A DNA stretch of 64,000 nucleotides, from contig CAKUGU010000002.1 in the NCBI GenBank assembly GCA_934654815.1, positions 1-64,000 of the forward strand, read 5' to 3'. The stretch is from an uncultured Ellagibacter sp. Its GTDB lineage: Bacteria; Actinomycetota; Coriobacteriia; Coriobacteriales; Eggerthellaceae. Positions 56,097 through 64,000 of this stretch are shown here, one piece after another. The position numbers and the translations under genes are program-made. The notes beneath the pieces were generated by a model, which saw only the letters and a list, made by a program, of their open reading frames with translations, was not told the origin of the DNA and searched no databases. The first letter of the stretch is position 1; each line of letters opens with the position of its first letter.

Positions 56097-56138
56097 GGCC
56101 GGCGATGCGTGATGCATTTGCGTCACGCATCGCCGGCC
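56097..56138 (+). terminator. Strong hairpin after the ArsM-ArsS gene
   Basis: Stem of about 18 pairs (GGCCGGCGATGCGTGATGC with its near-perfect complement, 56097-56138) starting 13 bases after the stop. No T-run follows, so termination or mRNA protection are both possible. Confidence 0.6.
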
Positions 56139-56221
56139 ACGGTTGCCGGGACCGACTTTGCGTGTAGTTTTGAACAGCGCTGATTAAGCTGACTTCGCTC
56201 TCGTATTTCTTCGAGTGCTTC

Positions 56222-56369
56222 TTTTTGCCAGGAATGTGGAATTTAGGGTCGATGGCGCCGCGAGGAGGTTGCCTTCCTCGCGTGTAACTCGACGCTTTCC
56301 CAGGTCAATAAAATGGAGACGATTGCGCCTTTGTCGCCCTTACCCTAAATTCGATATAGTTGGCAAAAA
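56222..56369. repeat. Palindromic intergenic element, copy F
   Basis: Outer arms TTTTTGCCA/TGGCAAAAA (56222-56230, 56361-56369) and inner arms GAATTTAGGGT/ACCCTAAATTC (56239-56249, 56342-56352) enclose a GCGAGG/CCTCGC hairpin and the core CCCAGGTC at 56299-56306. Arm sequence differs from all other copies. The stretch 56370-56540 shows no gene. Confidence 0.75.
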
Positions 56370-56540
56370 CAAGGCCACTTGGAAATTCGTGCTTGAAATT
56401 GGCGGCGGCATCTTGCATTCGCGTTCCCGCCAACGTGCGGACGTAAAGGGATGCAGAGAGGGGTTGATGACGAACGCTCCTCAAGAGTATGTGCGACTGC
56501 GGCCCATACTTCTTAAGTTAGCCTCAGCTTGCGTGTGCTA

Positions 56541-56565
56541 TCAATATGAACATTGTTCATATTGA
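56541..56565. promoter_or_regulatory. Perfect 11-base inverted repeat, probable operator
   Basis: TCAATATGAAC-ATT-GTTCATATTGA, 68 bases before the membrane-protein gene. Size, symmetry and AT-rich ends fit a dimeric repressor site (TetR-like); no such regulator is adjacent. Confidence 0.55.
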
Positions 56566-56633
56566 GCGTTGAAAGGGCGGAGAGGGCATATCCTGCATGG
56601 GAAAAGACAAAGTAAGACTAAGGAAGCCTTCTC

Positions 56634-57104
56634 ATGCTCAAGGTATCGAAAAACAAGCTCCTGCTCATTGCGGGAATCGTGTGGTTCGCCGCCGGATTCA
56701 ATATCGCGCTCATCGGGTTTCAGGCGTATGGCCAGGTAATCAGTGCGTTTGCATGGCAGTTCGTCGCGTTGCTTGCCGTGGGGTCGATTGTCATCTTCTC
56801 GTTGTTCCATACGTTTATCTTCTCGAAGATGGTGCGCAAGCATTCGGCGCGCATCGCCGACTTGCCGGGAGAGCGCGCATCGTTCTGGAAGTTCTTCGAC
56901 GCTGCGGGCTACATCATGATGGCGATCATGATGAGCGGCGGCATCGCGCTGCGCATGTCGGGCGTCGTGCCGGATTGGTTCATCGCGTTCTTCTACTTCG
57001 GCCTCGGCGTCGCGCTCGCGCTTTCGGGCGTGAGCTTTCTCGCGCGGTTCTTCCGTCGAGCGCCGGGCGCATGCCCCGTCGCGTCGCGCAACCTCGCGAA
57101 GTAG
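56634..57104 (+). CDS. Four-span membrane protein of unknown function
   Basis: 156 residues with four hydrophobic segments (about 9-27, 37-58, 90-108 and 113-133). Conserved-looking spots are GFNIALIGFQAYG in the first loop and FWKFFDAAGYIMMAIMMSGGIALR before the last two spans. I cannot assign a family with certainty. ATG preceded by AAGGAAGCC. A perfect hairpin GGTGTGCG/CGCACACC (57105-57131) starts right after the stop. The strong operator-like palindrome upstream suggests inducible expression. Confidence 0.8.
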   Translation: MLKVSKNKLLLIAGIVWFAAGFNIALIGFQAYGQVISAFAWQFVALLAVGSIVIFSLFHTFIFSKMVRKHSARIADLPGERASFWKFFDAAGYIMMAIMMSGGIALRMSGVVPDWFIAFFYFGLGVALALSGVSFLARFFRRAPGACPVASRNLAK

Positions 57105-57395
57105 GGTGTGCGGCATCGGCTGTCGCACACCGCTAGAATGAAGCCGCTTGGCAACGGCTTCCGATCGGAGGCTCGGTTTGCGGCGCGGCATCCTGTCGAA
57201 TCGTGAGGTTATCTGAAACGAACTTGTAACAAAACCGCAGGTCGATTCATAAGATGACCACGTCTCGATCATATGCGCTTCAAGGTCGTCTTCTATACTT
57301 CGTATCAGCAAGCGAAAAGGTTCCCCTCCTTACAGCTTGCACTGCTTTAACTAGCAGGTGCGGCCAACGTACCGGCCGCTCAATCCCCTCCTTGT

Positions 57396-57435
57396 GGCCC
57401 GCCCGAGCTCCCCTCTCCGGCGGGCCTCCTCTTTT
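57396..57435 (+). terminator. Terminator-like hairpin before rarA
   Basis: GGCCCGCC/GGCGGGCC (57396-57403 with 57419-57426) followed by TCCTCTTTT. In the 390-base gap before rarA; upstream of it AAAACCGCAGGTCGATT (57224-57246) resembles the core of the palindromic element family but lacks clear arms. Confidence 0.6.
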
Positions 57436-57494
57436 CTCGCCTATTTTCCCAAGGTAGATAGGCAAACAAACGTTCGCATGTTATCATACGCGCT

Positions 57495-58841
57495 ATGGAT
57501 ACTTTATTTACAGCAATGGAAGACGAGCGCCGCGCCGAAGTGGCCCCGCTCGCCGTGCGCATGCGCCCTCGCACGCTCGACGAAGTGGTGGGGCAAACCG
57601 AGGCCATCGGTGAGGGAAGCTGGCTGCGCGCCGCCATCGAGGGGGACACGCTCAGCTCGGTCATCCTCTTTGGTCCCGCCGGCACGGGGAAAACCTCGCT
57701 CGCCCACGTTATCGCCGAGCATACGAAGTCGACGTTCGTGGAGGTGTCCGCCATCGGCGGCACCGTGTCCGATCTGCGCCGCGAAATCGATGCGGCCGAA
57801 AAGCGCCTGACCATGCAGGGTTTGCGAACCATCCTGTTCGTCGACGAAATCCACCGCTTCAACCGCAGTCAGCAGGACGCGTTGCTCCACGCGGTCGAGA
57901 ACCGCATCCTCGTCCTTGTGGGGGCAACGACCGAAAACCCCTTCTTCGAAGTGAATTCCGCACTCATCAGCCGATCGCGCGTGGTGGAGCTCCATTCCCT
58001 TTCCGATGACGAAATCGCCCAGCTCGTGAACAACGCGCTTGCCGACGATCGGGGGCTTGGCGGGCGATTCGCGCTTGCCGACGACGCGCTTTCTGCCATC
58101 GTGCTGCTCGCCGGCGGCGACGGGCGCGCGTCCCTTACCACGCTTGAGCTTGCCTCGCAGATGGTGAAGCCGGGCACGCCCGACGCGCCTGCCCTCATCA
58201 CCGCCGATGTCGTGCGCAAGGCAACCCCGCATCGGGCGCTTGCCTATGACAAGAACAAGGACATGCACTACGACATCATCTCCGCGTTCATCAAGTCCAT
58301 GCGCGGCAGCGATCCCGACGCGGCCCTTTATTGGCTTGCCCGTATGATCGACGGTGGGGAAGATCCGAAGTACATCGCGCGCCGCATGATGATCCATGCC
58401 TCCGAAGATGTTGGCAACGCCGATCCGCAGGCTCTTCTCATTGCTGAAGCCGCGTTCAAGTCGGCCGAGGTCATCGGGTACCCCGAGTGCCGAATCAACC
58501 TGGCCCAGGCTGCGATTTACATTGCCCTCGCGCCGAAGAGCAATGCGGCCGAGGCGGGAATCGACGCCGCGCTTGCCGAGGTGCGCCATGGTCCGGCGCG
58601 AAAAGTGCCCGATTATCTGCGCGATAGGCATCGCCCTGGTTCTGAAAACTACGGAGCCTATAAATATCCTCACGACTATCCGGGTGGGTGGGTCGATCAG
58701 CGCTATCTGCCCGACGGCTTGGAAAAGGGCTGCTTCTACAAGCCGAGCGAGCGGGGCTGGGAGGCGTACCGCGCCGACGCCGCCGCCCGCGACCGTGCGG
58801 AATCAAAGCCCGCTCCGAAACCCTCGCAAAACGGCGAGTAA
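57495..58841 (+). CDS. rarA: Replication-associated recombination ATPase RarA (MgsA)
   Basis: AAA+ clamp-loader-like ATPase acting at stalled forks, 448 residues. LAVRMRPRTLDEVVGQ opens it, then Walker A FGPAGTGKTSLA, Walker B LFVDEIHRFNRSQQDALL, sensor 1 GATTENPFFEVNSALISR, and the C-terminal MgsA domain (FIKSMRGSDPDAALYWLARMI...GCRINLAQAAIYIALAPKS type) ending YKYPHDYPGGWVDQRYLP. No clear ribosome binding site at the ATG. Short acidic-basic tail follows. Confidence 0.93.
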   Translation: MDTLFTAMEDERRAEVAPLAVRMRPRTLDEVVGQTEAIGEGSWLRAAIEGDTLSSVILFGPAGTGKTSLAHVIAEHTKSTFVEVSAIGGTVSDLRREIDAAEKRLTMQGLRTILFVDEIHRFNRSQQDALLHAVENRILVLVGATTENPFFEVNSALISRSRVVELHSLSDDEIAQLVNNALADDRGLGGRFALADDALSAIVLLAGGDGRASLTTLELASQMVKPGTPDAPALITADVVRKATPHRALAYDKNKDMHYDIISAFIKSMRGSDPDAALYWLARMIDGGEDPKYIARRMMIHASEDVGNADPQALLIAEAAFKSAEVIGYPECRINLAQAAIYIALAPKSNAAEAGIDAALAEVRHGPARKVPDYLRDRHRPGSENYGAYKYPHDYPGGWVDQRYLPDGLEKGCFYKPSERGWEAYRADAAARDRAESKPAPKPSQNGE

Positions 58842-58946
58842 CCATGCGGTGACGGCTATGGACGAGGGGTGAAAACGCCTTGTGGCGGCGATAGAATCGA
58901 AGGTACCGTGCTATAGTAATCGCTTTGGAAACAAGAGGAGGCGCAG

Positions 58947-59645
58947 ATGGATTTCTTCGAGATTGTCAACCTGATCCTTCCGGTCGTCTATGTGGTGGTC
59001 GGTATCGCTCTTATCTGGTTCGTCGTCGAGCTCGTCGTGACGGTTCGTAAGACGCGCGAAACGGTGTCGAGCGTGCAGAAGCAGATTGAGCCGACGCTTG
59101 AGCATGTCGAGAAGATCACGGCCTCCCTCGAACCTGTGTGCGACAAGGTCGACCCGCTCGTCGATCGCGTGTCGCTTACCGTTGACGCAGCGAATCTCGA
59201 AGTCATGCGTCTCGACCAGATTCTCGAGGATGTAAGTGAGATCACCAGCTCCGCATCGAGCGCGGTGAACGCTGTCGACACCGTCACGAATGCTCCGATC
59301 GAGCTGGTCAATTCGGTTACCAAGAAGGTTCGCCACGCGTTCAAGCCGAAGAAGGCCTCCGATGAGTCGGCGGCGCTCGGCCAGGGCGAGGCCAAGCCGA
59401 ACCCCGTTTCCGACCTTGTCGATGCGACGACCGAAGCAGCTTCTGCTGCCGTTTCGGCCGGTGCGCGCCGCGTATCCCGCAAAGCGTCTTCCCAGGAAGG
59501 GCGCGCTGAACAGACGCCGAGCGAGCAAGCTGGCGCAGACGCCGACAAGCATTCGGTGACGGTCGAGCCCGCCGACGACGCCGAAGGCAAGTACTTCACG
59601 TATTCCGCCGAAGCGCTCGAAGGCGCTGCGACGCCCAAGGAATAG
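58947..59645 (+). CDS. DUF948-like membrane-anchored coiled-coil protein
   Basis: 232 residues. One N-terminal span (about 8-30), a helical region (35-125) with repeated Val/Leu heptads (SSVQKQIEPTLEHVEKITASLEPVCDKVDPLVDRV), then a Pro/Ala/Glu-rich disordered tail. This layout is that of DUF948/YtxH-type proteins. GAGGAGGCGCAG ribosome binding site. The AI-2E family gene starts four bases after its stop, so they are an operon. Function unknown. Confidence 0.82.
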   Translation: MDFFEIVNLILPVVYVVVGIALIWFVVELVVTVRKTRETVSSVQKQIEPTLEHVEKITASLEPVCDKVDPLVDRVSLTVDAANLEVMRLDQILEDVSEITSSASSAVNAVDTVTNAPIELVNSVTKKVRHAFKPKKASDESAALGQGEAKPNPVSDLVDATTEAASAAVSAGARRVSRKASSQEGRAEQTPSEQAGADADKHSVTVEPADDAEGKYFTYSAEALEGAATPKE

Positions 59646-59649
59646 CGCA

Positions 59650-60969
59650 TTGAGCGATCTAGCTGACGAACAGGCGAAAACGGAACGGGCGCGCCGCCGC
59701 TTCTTCAACGTGGGGGCTCTCGTGGGCGGGCTTGCGCTTATCTGGGCGCTCGTCCAGCTTCTCGGAATCCTTTCCGTTCCCGTTTCCATCCTCATCTGGA
59801 CGGTCATTATCGTGTTCGTGCTGCGCGGCACGGTGAACAAGCTTGAAGAGCTCGGAATCAACCGAACGCTCGGCACGGCCATCGGCTACGTGCTCATGTT
59901 CGTCGTGCTCGCGCTTGTGGCGTTCCTCATGTTCTCGCCGGCCATCGGCATGAACGCGCAGTTCGCGAACCTTATCGAAAACGCCCCGGTCTACATGCAG
60001 AAGATCATCGACTGGGCGAACGCCATCTACGCGAAGTACTCCTATATCTTCGAAGACGAATCGTTCCGCTCGCTCGTAGCCGAAGTGCAGGCCTCGGCGA
60101 GCGCGTGGGCGGGCGATTTGGCCAAGAACAGCGCCTCGGGTGCCATCGCCTTCGGCACGGGGCTTGCGAACGGGCTCATGGCCATCGGTTTCGCGCTCGT
60201 CATCGCGTTCTGGATCCTCATGCAGCTGCCGCAGATCGGGCGTGAATGCAAGCGCCTCGTGGGCGACAAGCACGCCGAGGACTTCGAGATGCTCCACATC
60301 ACGTTCACGAGGGTGATGGGCGGTTACATCAAGGGCACCCTGCTGCAATGCGCGATCATCGGCGTTGCGTGCGGCGTCATGTTCGCCGTGCTCGGCATTC
60401 CCAACAGTGCCGCGCTCGGCGGTATCACCGGCATCCTGAACATCATTCCGATCATCGGCCCGTGGCTCGGCGGCGCGCTCGCCGCGCTCGTCGGCATCTT
60501 CGTGAGCCCCTTCGTGGCGATCGTCGCCATCTTGGGCACGATCATCATCCAACAGTTCGTCTACACCTTCATCTCGCCGAGGATCATGGCGAGCTCGGTC
60601 GACGTCCACCCCGCGCTCAACCTCATCGCCTTGATGGTCGGTTCGGCGCTCGGCGGCGCGATGAGCGGGCTTGCCGGCTCGCTTGTGGGCATGCTCGCCT
60701 CGATTCCGGCCGTTGCCGTCGCCAAGGCCGTTTTCGTGTATTATTTCGAGAAGCATACGGGCAGGCGCATCGTCTCGAAGGACGGCGTGTTCTTCTTGGG
60801 CACTCCATCCGGGGAAAGCGACACCGACGCGCCGAACCCTATCGCCGACGCCACGTCTCCGCACCCCGATGGGTCTGCGGAATTCGAGCGCGCCGAGAAG
60901 AAGCGCGCGGAAAATGCGGAGAACAGGCGAAAGATCCGCGAACGCTTGAAGCAGCACGACAAGCAGTGA
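59650..60969 (+). CDS. AI-2E family membrane transporter (PF01594 type)
   Basis: 439 residues, about eight spans. TTG start with AAGGAA ten bases upstream; no ATG fits near. Motifs: paired N-terminal spans, a soluble helical region (residues 100-160), then GGYIKGTLLQCAIIGVACGVMFAVLGIPNSAALGGITGILNIIPIIGPWLGG with the NIIPIIGP signature and VSPRIM-like SPRIMASSVDVHPALNLIALMVG. A Lys/Arg/Glu-rich tail of ~60 residues ends it. Family members include transporters and Na+/H+ antiporters; substrate unknown. Confidence 0.9.
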   Translation: MSDLADEQAKTERARRRFFNVGALVGGLALIWALVQLLGILSVPVSILIWTVIIVFVLRGTVNKLEELGINRTLGTAIGYVLMFVVLALVAFLMFSPAIGMNAQFANLIENAPVYMQKIIDWANAIYAKYSYIFEDESFRSLVAEVQASASAWAGDLAKNSASGAIAFGTGLANGLMAIGFALVIAFWILMQLPQIGRECKRLVGDKHAEDFEMLHITFTRVMGGYIKGTLLQCAIIGVACGVMFAVLGIPNSAALGGITGILNIIPIIGPWLGGALAALVGIFVSPFVAIVAILGTIIIQQFVYTFISPRIMASSVDVHPALNLIALMVGSALGGAMSGLAGSLVGMLASIPAVAVAKAVFVYYFEKHTGRRIVSKDGVFFLGTPSGESDTDAPNPIADATSPHPDGSAEFERAEKKRAENAENRRKIRERLKQHDKQ

Positions 60970-61056
60970 CGGCTTACCGTCGTTGCCCGTTCGCCATATG
61001 AAACCGAGCTCGAGCAATCCTGCGAGAGCTCTTGAGGGATAAGGAAAGAGCACAAC

Positions 61057-63690
61057 ATGAAGTACATGACCACCGCCGAGATTCGCGAGAAGTATCTAAG
61101 CTTCTTCGAGGAAAAGGGATGCAAACGTCTGCCGTCCTCCTCTCTTATCCCCGACGATCCCTCGCTGCTTCTGACGAGCGCCGGCATGGTGCAGTTCAAG
61201 CCCTACTTCCTTCATCAGAAGGAACTCGACCCGGCCTACATCGGCACGACGACGGTCCAGAAGTGCGTGCGCACCAACGACATCGACAACATCGGCGACG
61301 CCCGCCATCTGTCGTTCTTCGAGATGCTCGGCAACTTCAGCTTCGGCCGCTACTTCAAGAAGGAGATGTGCGCCTGGGCGTTCGAGTTCTCCACTGAGGT
61401 GCTCGGCCTCCCGAAGGAAAAGCTCTACTTCACCGTGTTCGAGGACGACGACGAGACGATCGAGATCTGGAAGTCGCTCGGCGTCGCCGAAGACCACATC
61501 TCCCGCCTCGGCGAGGAAGACAACTTCTGGCGCGCCGGCCCGACCGGCCCGTGCGGTCCCTGCTCCGAAATCTACTTCGACCAGGGCCCCGAAGTCGGCT
61601 GCGGCAAGCCCGACTGCAAGCCCGGTTGCGACTGCGATCGCTACCTTGAGTACTGGAACTGCGTGTTCACCCAGTTCGACGGCCAGGAAGACGGCACGCT
61701 CGCACCGCTTCCCTCCAAAAACATCGACACCGGCATGGGCCTTGAGCGCATCGCGGCCATCATGCAGGGCGTGACGAACAACTACGACACCGACGTGCTC
61801 CGCAGCCTCGTGGGCGTCGGCGAGCGCCTGTCCGGCAAGAAGTACCAGACCGACCCCGCCGTCGACAAGTCGCTGCGCATCATGGCCGACCACAGCCGTT
61901 CGGTCACCTTCATGATCGCCGACGGTATCCTGCCTTCCAACGAAGGCCGTGGCTACGTGCTTCGTCGTTTGCTGCGCCGCGCCATCCAGAAGGCCCACAT
62001 GATCGGCATCGAAGGGCCGTTCCTGAACGAATACGTCGACGAGATCGTCTCGCTCATGGGCGGTGTGTACCCCGAGATCGTCGAGAACCGCGAGCTCATC
62101 CGCCGCGTCATCCTGTCCGAGGAAGAGCGCTTCGGCGCGACGCTTCGCCAGGGCCAGATGTTCTTGGAAGAAGAACTCGCCAAGCTTTCCGGCGACGTGC
62201 TCTCCGGCGAGGAGGCGTTCACGCTTCACGACACCTACGGTTTCCCCGTCGAGGTCACCGAGGAGATGTGCGCCGATCGCGGCGTGAAGGTCGACATGGA
62301 CGGTTTCGCCCGCTGCATGGAAGAGCAGCGCGAGCGCGCCCGTGCCGCGAACACGAAGGACGCTGAGGCCGCATGGAGCACCTACGGCGGCATTCACGCC
62401 GATATCCTGAAGGAAGTCGGTGCCACGAAGTTCGTGGGCTACGACAACCTCGAAACCGAGGCGAAGGTCGTGGCGCTCGTGAAAGACGGCGAAAAGGTCT
62501 CCAAGCTCACTGCCGGCGACGAGGGCGAGGTAATCCTCGACACGACGTCTTTCTACGCCGAGATGGGCGGCGAAGTGGGGGACACCGGCACGCTTTCGAG
62601 CGAGAATTTCTCCGCCGACGTCGTCGACACGAAGGCTCCGGAAAAGGGTCTCGTATGCCATAAGGTGAAGGTCGCATCCGGCGAGGTTTCCGTGGACGAT
62701 GCGCTCATCGCTACGGTCGACGGCAAGCGCCGTGCCCGCATCGCGCGCAACCATACCGCCACGCACATCCTGCATGCATCGCTGCGCCGCGTGCTTGGCG
62801 ACCACGTGAAGCAAGCGGGTTCCTACGTCGGTCCCGACCGCCTGCGTTTCGACTTCACGCACTTCGAGGCCACCACGCCCGAACAGCTCGCGGAAGTCGA
62901 GCGCATCGCCAACGACGAGATCATGTCGGCCGTGGCCACCAACATCTACGAAACTTCGCTCGACGCCGCCCGCGAGTCCGGCGTGACGGCGCTCTTCGGC
63001 GAGAAATACGGTGACGTCGTGCGCGTTGTCGAGTGCGGCGACTTCTCCCGCGAGCTGTGCGGCGGCTGCCATGTCAAGAACACTTCCGAGATCGGCCTGG
63101 TCAAGATCACGTCCGAGTCCGGCGTCGGCGCCAACCTGCGCCGCATCGAGGCCGTGACGAGCTATGGTGCGATCGAGTACCTGAACAAGGTCGAGTCCGA
63201 GCTCAAGGAGGCCGCCGAGGCGCTCCGCGTGCCACTGTTCGACGTGAGCGAGCGTACCGCTGCCAATGTCAAGACGCTGAAGGAGATTCAGAAGGGCGCC
63301 AAGCAGGCGAAGAATGTTATCTCCGAAGACGGCGTCACGAAGCTCGTCGAGTCGGCCGTGAAGTCGGCTGCTGGCTACCCGGTCGTGATCAGCCGCGTGA
63401 ACATCGCCGACGCCGGCGCGATGCGCAACATGTGGGACGTCGTCCGCGCCCGCATGAGCGAGCCCGGCGCGGTCGTGCTCATCGCCGAGAAGGACGGCAA
63501 GGCCGTGCTTTTGGCCGCCGGCACCGACGAAGCGGTTGCGGCGGGCTTCAACGCCGGCTCCGTCATCAAGGAAATCGCGCCGTGCGTGAAGGGCGGCGGC
63601 GGCGGTAAGCCGGCGATGGCCCAGGCCGGCGGCAAGGACCCCTCGGGCATTGACGCCGCTCTCGACGCCGCGCGCGCGATGCTGCTCTAG
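61057..63690 (+). CDS. alaS: Alanyl-tRNA synthetase
   Basis: 877 residues, full length. Class II catalytic core from the N-terminus (LLTSAGMVQFKPYF; RHLSFFEMLGNFSFG; GLERIAAIMQG), tRNA-recognition helices, the editing domain with HTATHILHASLRRVLG (zinc His residues) and CGGCHVKNTSEIG, and the C-Ala domain ending GGGGGKPAMAQAGGKDPSGID. GGATAAGGAAAGAG ribosome binding site. No T-box is seen in the short gap upstream. ruvX follows after four bases. Confidence 0.97.
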   Translation: MKYMTTAEIREKYLSFFEEKGCKRLPSSSLIPDDPSLLLTSAGMVQFKPYFLHQKELDPAYIGTTTVQKCVRTNDIDNIGDARHLSFFEMLGNFSFGRYFKKEMCAWAFEFSTEVLGLPKEKLYFTVFEDDDETIEIWKSLGVAEDHISRLGEEDNFWRAGPTGPCGPCSEIYFDQGPEVGCGKPDCKPGCDCDRYLEYWNCVFTQFDGQEDGTLAPLPSKNIDTGMGLERIAAIMQGVTNNYDTDVLRSLVGVGERLSGKKYQTDPAVDKSLRIMADHSRSVTFMIADGILPSNEGRGYVLRRLLRRAIQKAHMIGIEGPFLNEYVDEIVSLMGGVYPEIVENRELIRRVILSEEERFGATLRQGQMFLEEELAKLSGDVLSGEEAFTLHDTYGFPVEVTEEMCADRGVKVDMDGFARCMEEQRERARAANTKDAEAAWSTYGGIHADILKEVGATKFVGYDNLETEAKVVALVKDGEKVSKLTAGDEGEVILDTTSFYAEMGGEVGDTGTLSSENFSADVVDTKAPEKGLVCHKVKVASGEVSVDDALIATVDGKRRARIARNHTATHILHASLRRVLGDHVKQAGSYVGPDRLRFDFTHFEATTPEQLAEVERIANDEIMSAVATNIYETSLDAARESGVTALFGEKYGDVVRVVECGDFSRELCGGCHVKNTSEIGLVKITSESGVGANLRRIEAVTSYGAIEYLNKVESELKEAAEALRVPLFDVSERTAANVKTLKEIQKGAKQAKNVISEDGVTKLVESAVKSAAGYPVVISRVNIADAGAMRNMWDVVRARMSEPGAVVLIAEKDGKAVLLAAGTDEAVAAGFNAGSVIKEIAPCVKGGGGGKPAMAQAGGKDPSGIDAALDAARAMLL

Positions 63691-63694
63691 CGCC

Positions 63695-64000
63695 ATGAGG
63701 ATTCTCGCGCTCGATATTGGGGAAGTCCGCGTGGGGGTCGCCGTGTGCGACCCCGGCGAGCGTGTTGCTTCCCCCGTTTGCGTGCTGCCCGCGCAGGAGG
63801 TGCTTTCCTGCGCGAAGTCCTTCAAACGCGTGCTCGAAGACTGGGAGCCCGAGCTTTTGCTCTGCGGGCTTCCCTTCACGATGGCGGGCGAGGAAGGCCC
63901 CCAGGCCAAGCGCATCCGCAAAGCAGCCGATACCATCTCGCGGAACTGTTCCATCCCGCATGAATTCACGGACGAGCGGCTCAGCTCCCGCGAGGCGAAG
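63695..64000 (+). CDS. ruvX: Holliday junction resolvase-like protein YqgF/RuvX, 3' end missing
   Basis: The first 102 residues are visible; the frame runs off the window. RILALDIGEVRVGVAVCDPGERVASP is the RNase-H-like first strand with the catalytic Asp, LLLCGLPFTMAGEEGPQA the second motif, and FTDERLSSREA the third. The family has roles in rRNA processing and is usually ~135-150 residues. Placement right after alaS is the normal Gram-positive order. Confidence 0.93.
   Translation, partial: MRILALDIGEVRVGVAVCDPGERVASPVCVLPAQEVLSCAKSFKRVLEDWEPELLLCGLPFTMAGEEGPQAKRIRKAADTISRNCSIPHEFTDERLSSREAK

Noticed and set aside
57224..57246. Seventh palindromic element (AAAACCGCAGGTCGATT)
   Set aside because: Core has one change and no convincing terminal inverted repeats; it may be a decayed copy or a TTGTAA/CATAAG promoter.
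61096..63969. Long minus-strand open frame opposite alaS
   Set aside because: Mirror of alaS codon usage; alaS itself is unmistakable.

Overview
The window is GC-rich, densely packed bacterial DNA of the Coriobacteriia type, most likely Eggerthellaceae or a near relative. This is inferred from the protein families and their style: a TorD-like chaperone, a FeoA-FeoB fusion, a carboxyltransferase joined to an AccB-like carrier, the S1/NusB/AlaS sequences, frequent GTG/TTG starts and strong GGAGG-type ribosome binding sites. I ran no database search. The edges cut prs (5' end missing) and ruvX/yqgF (3' end missing).

Layout. 1-8 kb: prs, pth, a DHA2-type MFS pump, an XRE-regulator/membrane-protein pair, a DUF559/Vsr-like protein and an ABC-F ATPase. 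8-20 kb: divergent ChbG-like deacetylase and polytopic glycosyltransferase, NCS2 purine permease, SDR, beta carbonic anhydrase, YigZ, two-domain polyphosphate:AMP phosphotransferase, Cof-type HAD phosphatase, FeoAB iron transporter. 20-30 kb: a PEBP protein, then the compact run pycB/oadA-accB fusion, accC, Asp23-family yqhY, nusB, xseB, dxs; then amtB-glnK and a Fur/PerR regulator. 30-40 kb: a lower-GC DUF2075-type nuclease/NTPase, a remarkable repeat array, rpsA, a TorD-like chaperone, coaE, uvrB, and a GntR(YtrA)-ABC operon. 40-48 kb: dtd, recN, a membrane-anchored polysaccharide deacetylase, and a tryptophan-type T-box upstream of a four-gene ECF transporter. 48-57 kb: small redox/stress genes around an HxlR regulator, a zinc-type macrodomain hydrolase, and an arsenic-related cluster: ArsM-like methyltransferase, G3E GTPase and an ArsM-ArsS (methyltransferase-radical SAM) fusion. 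57-64 kb: rarA, a DUF948-like protein, an AI-2E family membrane protein, alaS, ruvX.

Two things stand out beyond ordinary genes. First, at least six intergenic gaps carry palindromic elements with terminal inverted repeats, internal hairpins and a shared CCCAGGTC core. Arm sequences differ between copies but stay complementary within each copy. Second, 31.9-32.3 kb holds an array of about eight copies of a ~28-base unit, five in one direction and three in the other, centred on a perfect 24-bp inverted repeat. The strongest protein-level candidate for something undescribed is the arsenic cluster. Its stand-alone ArsM homologue lacks two of the three arsenic-binding cysteines that are kept in the fused copy. 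A P-loop GTPase and two giant fold-back structures lie between the two genes.
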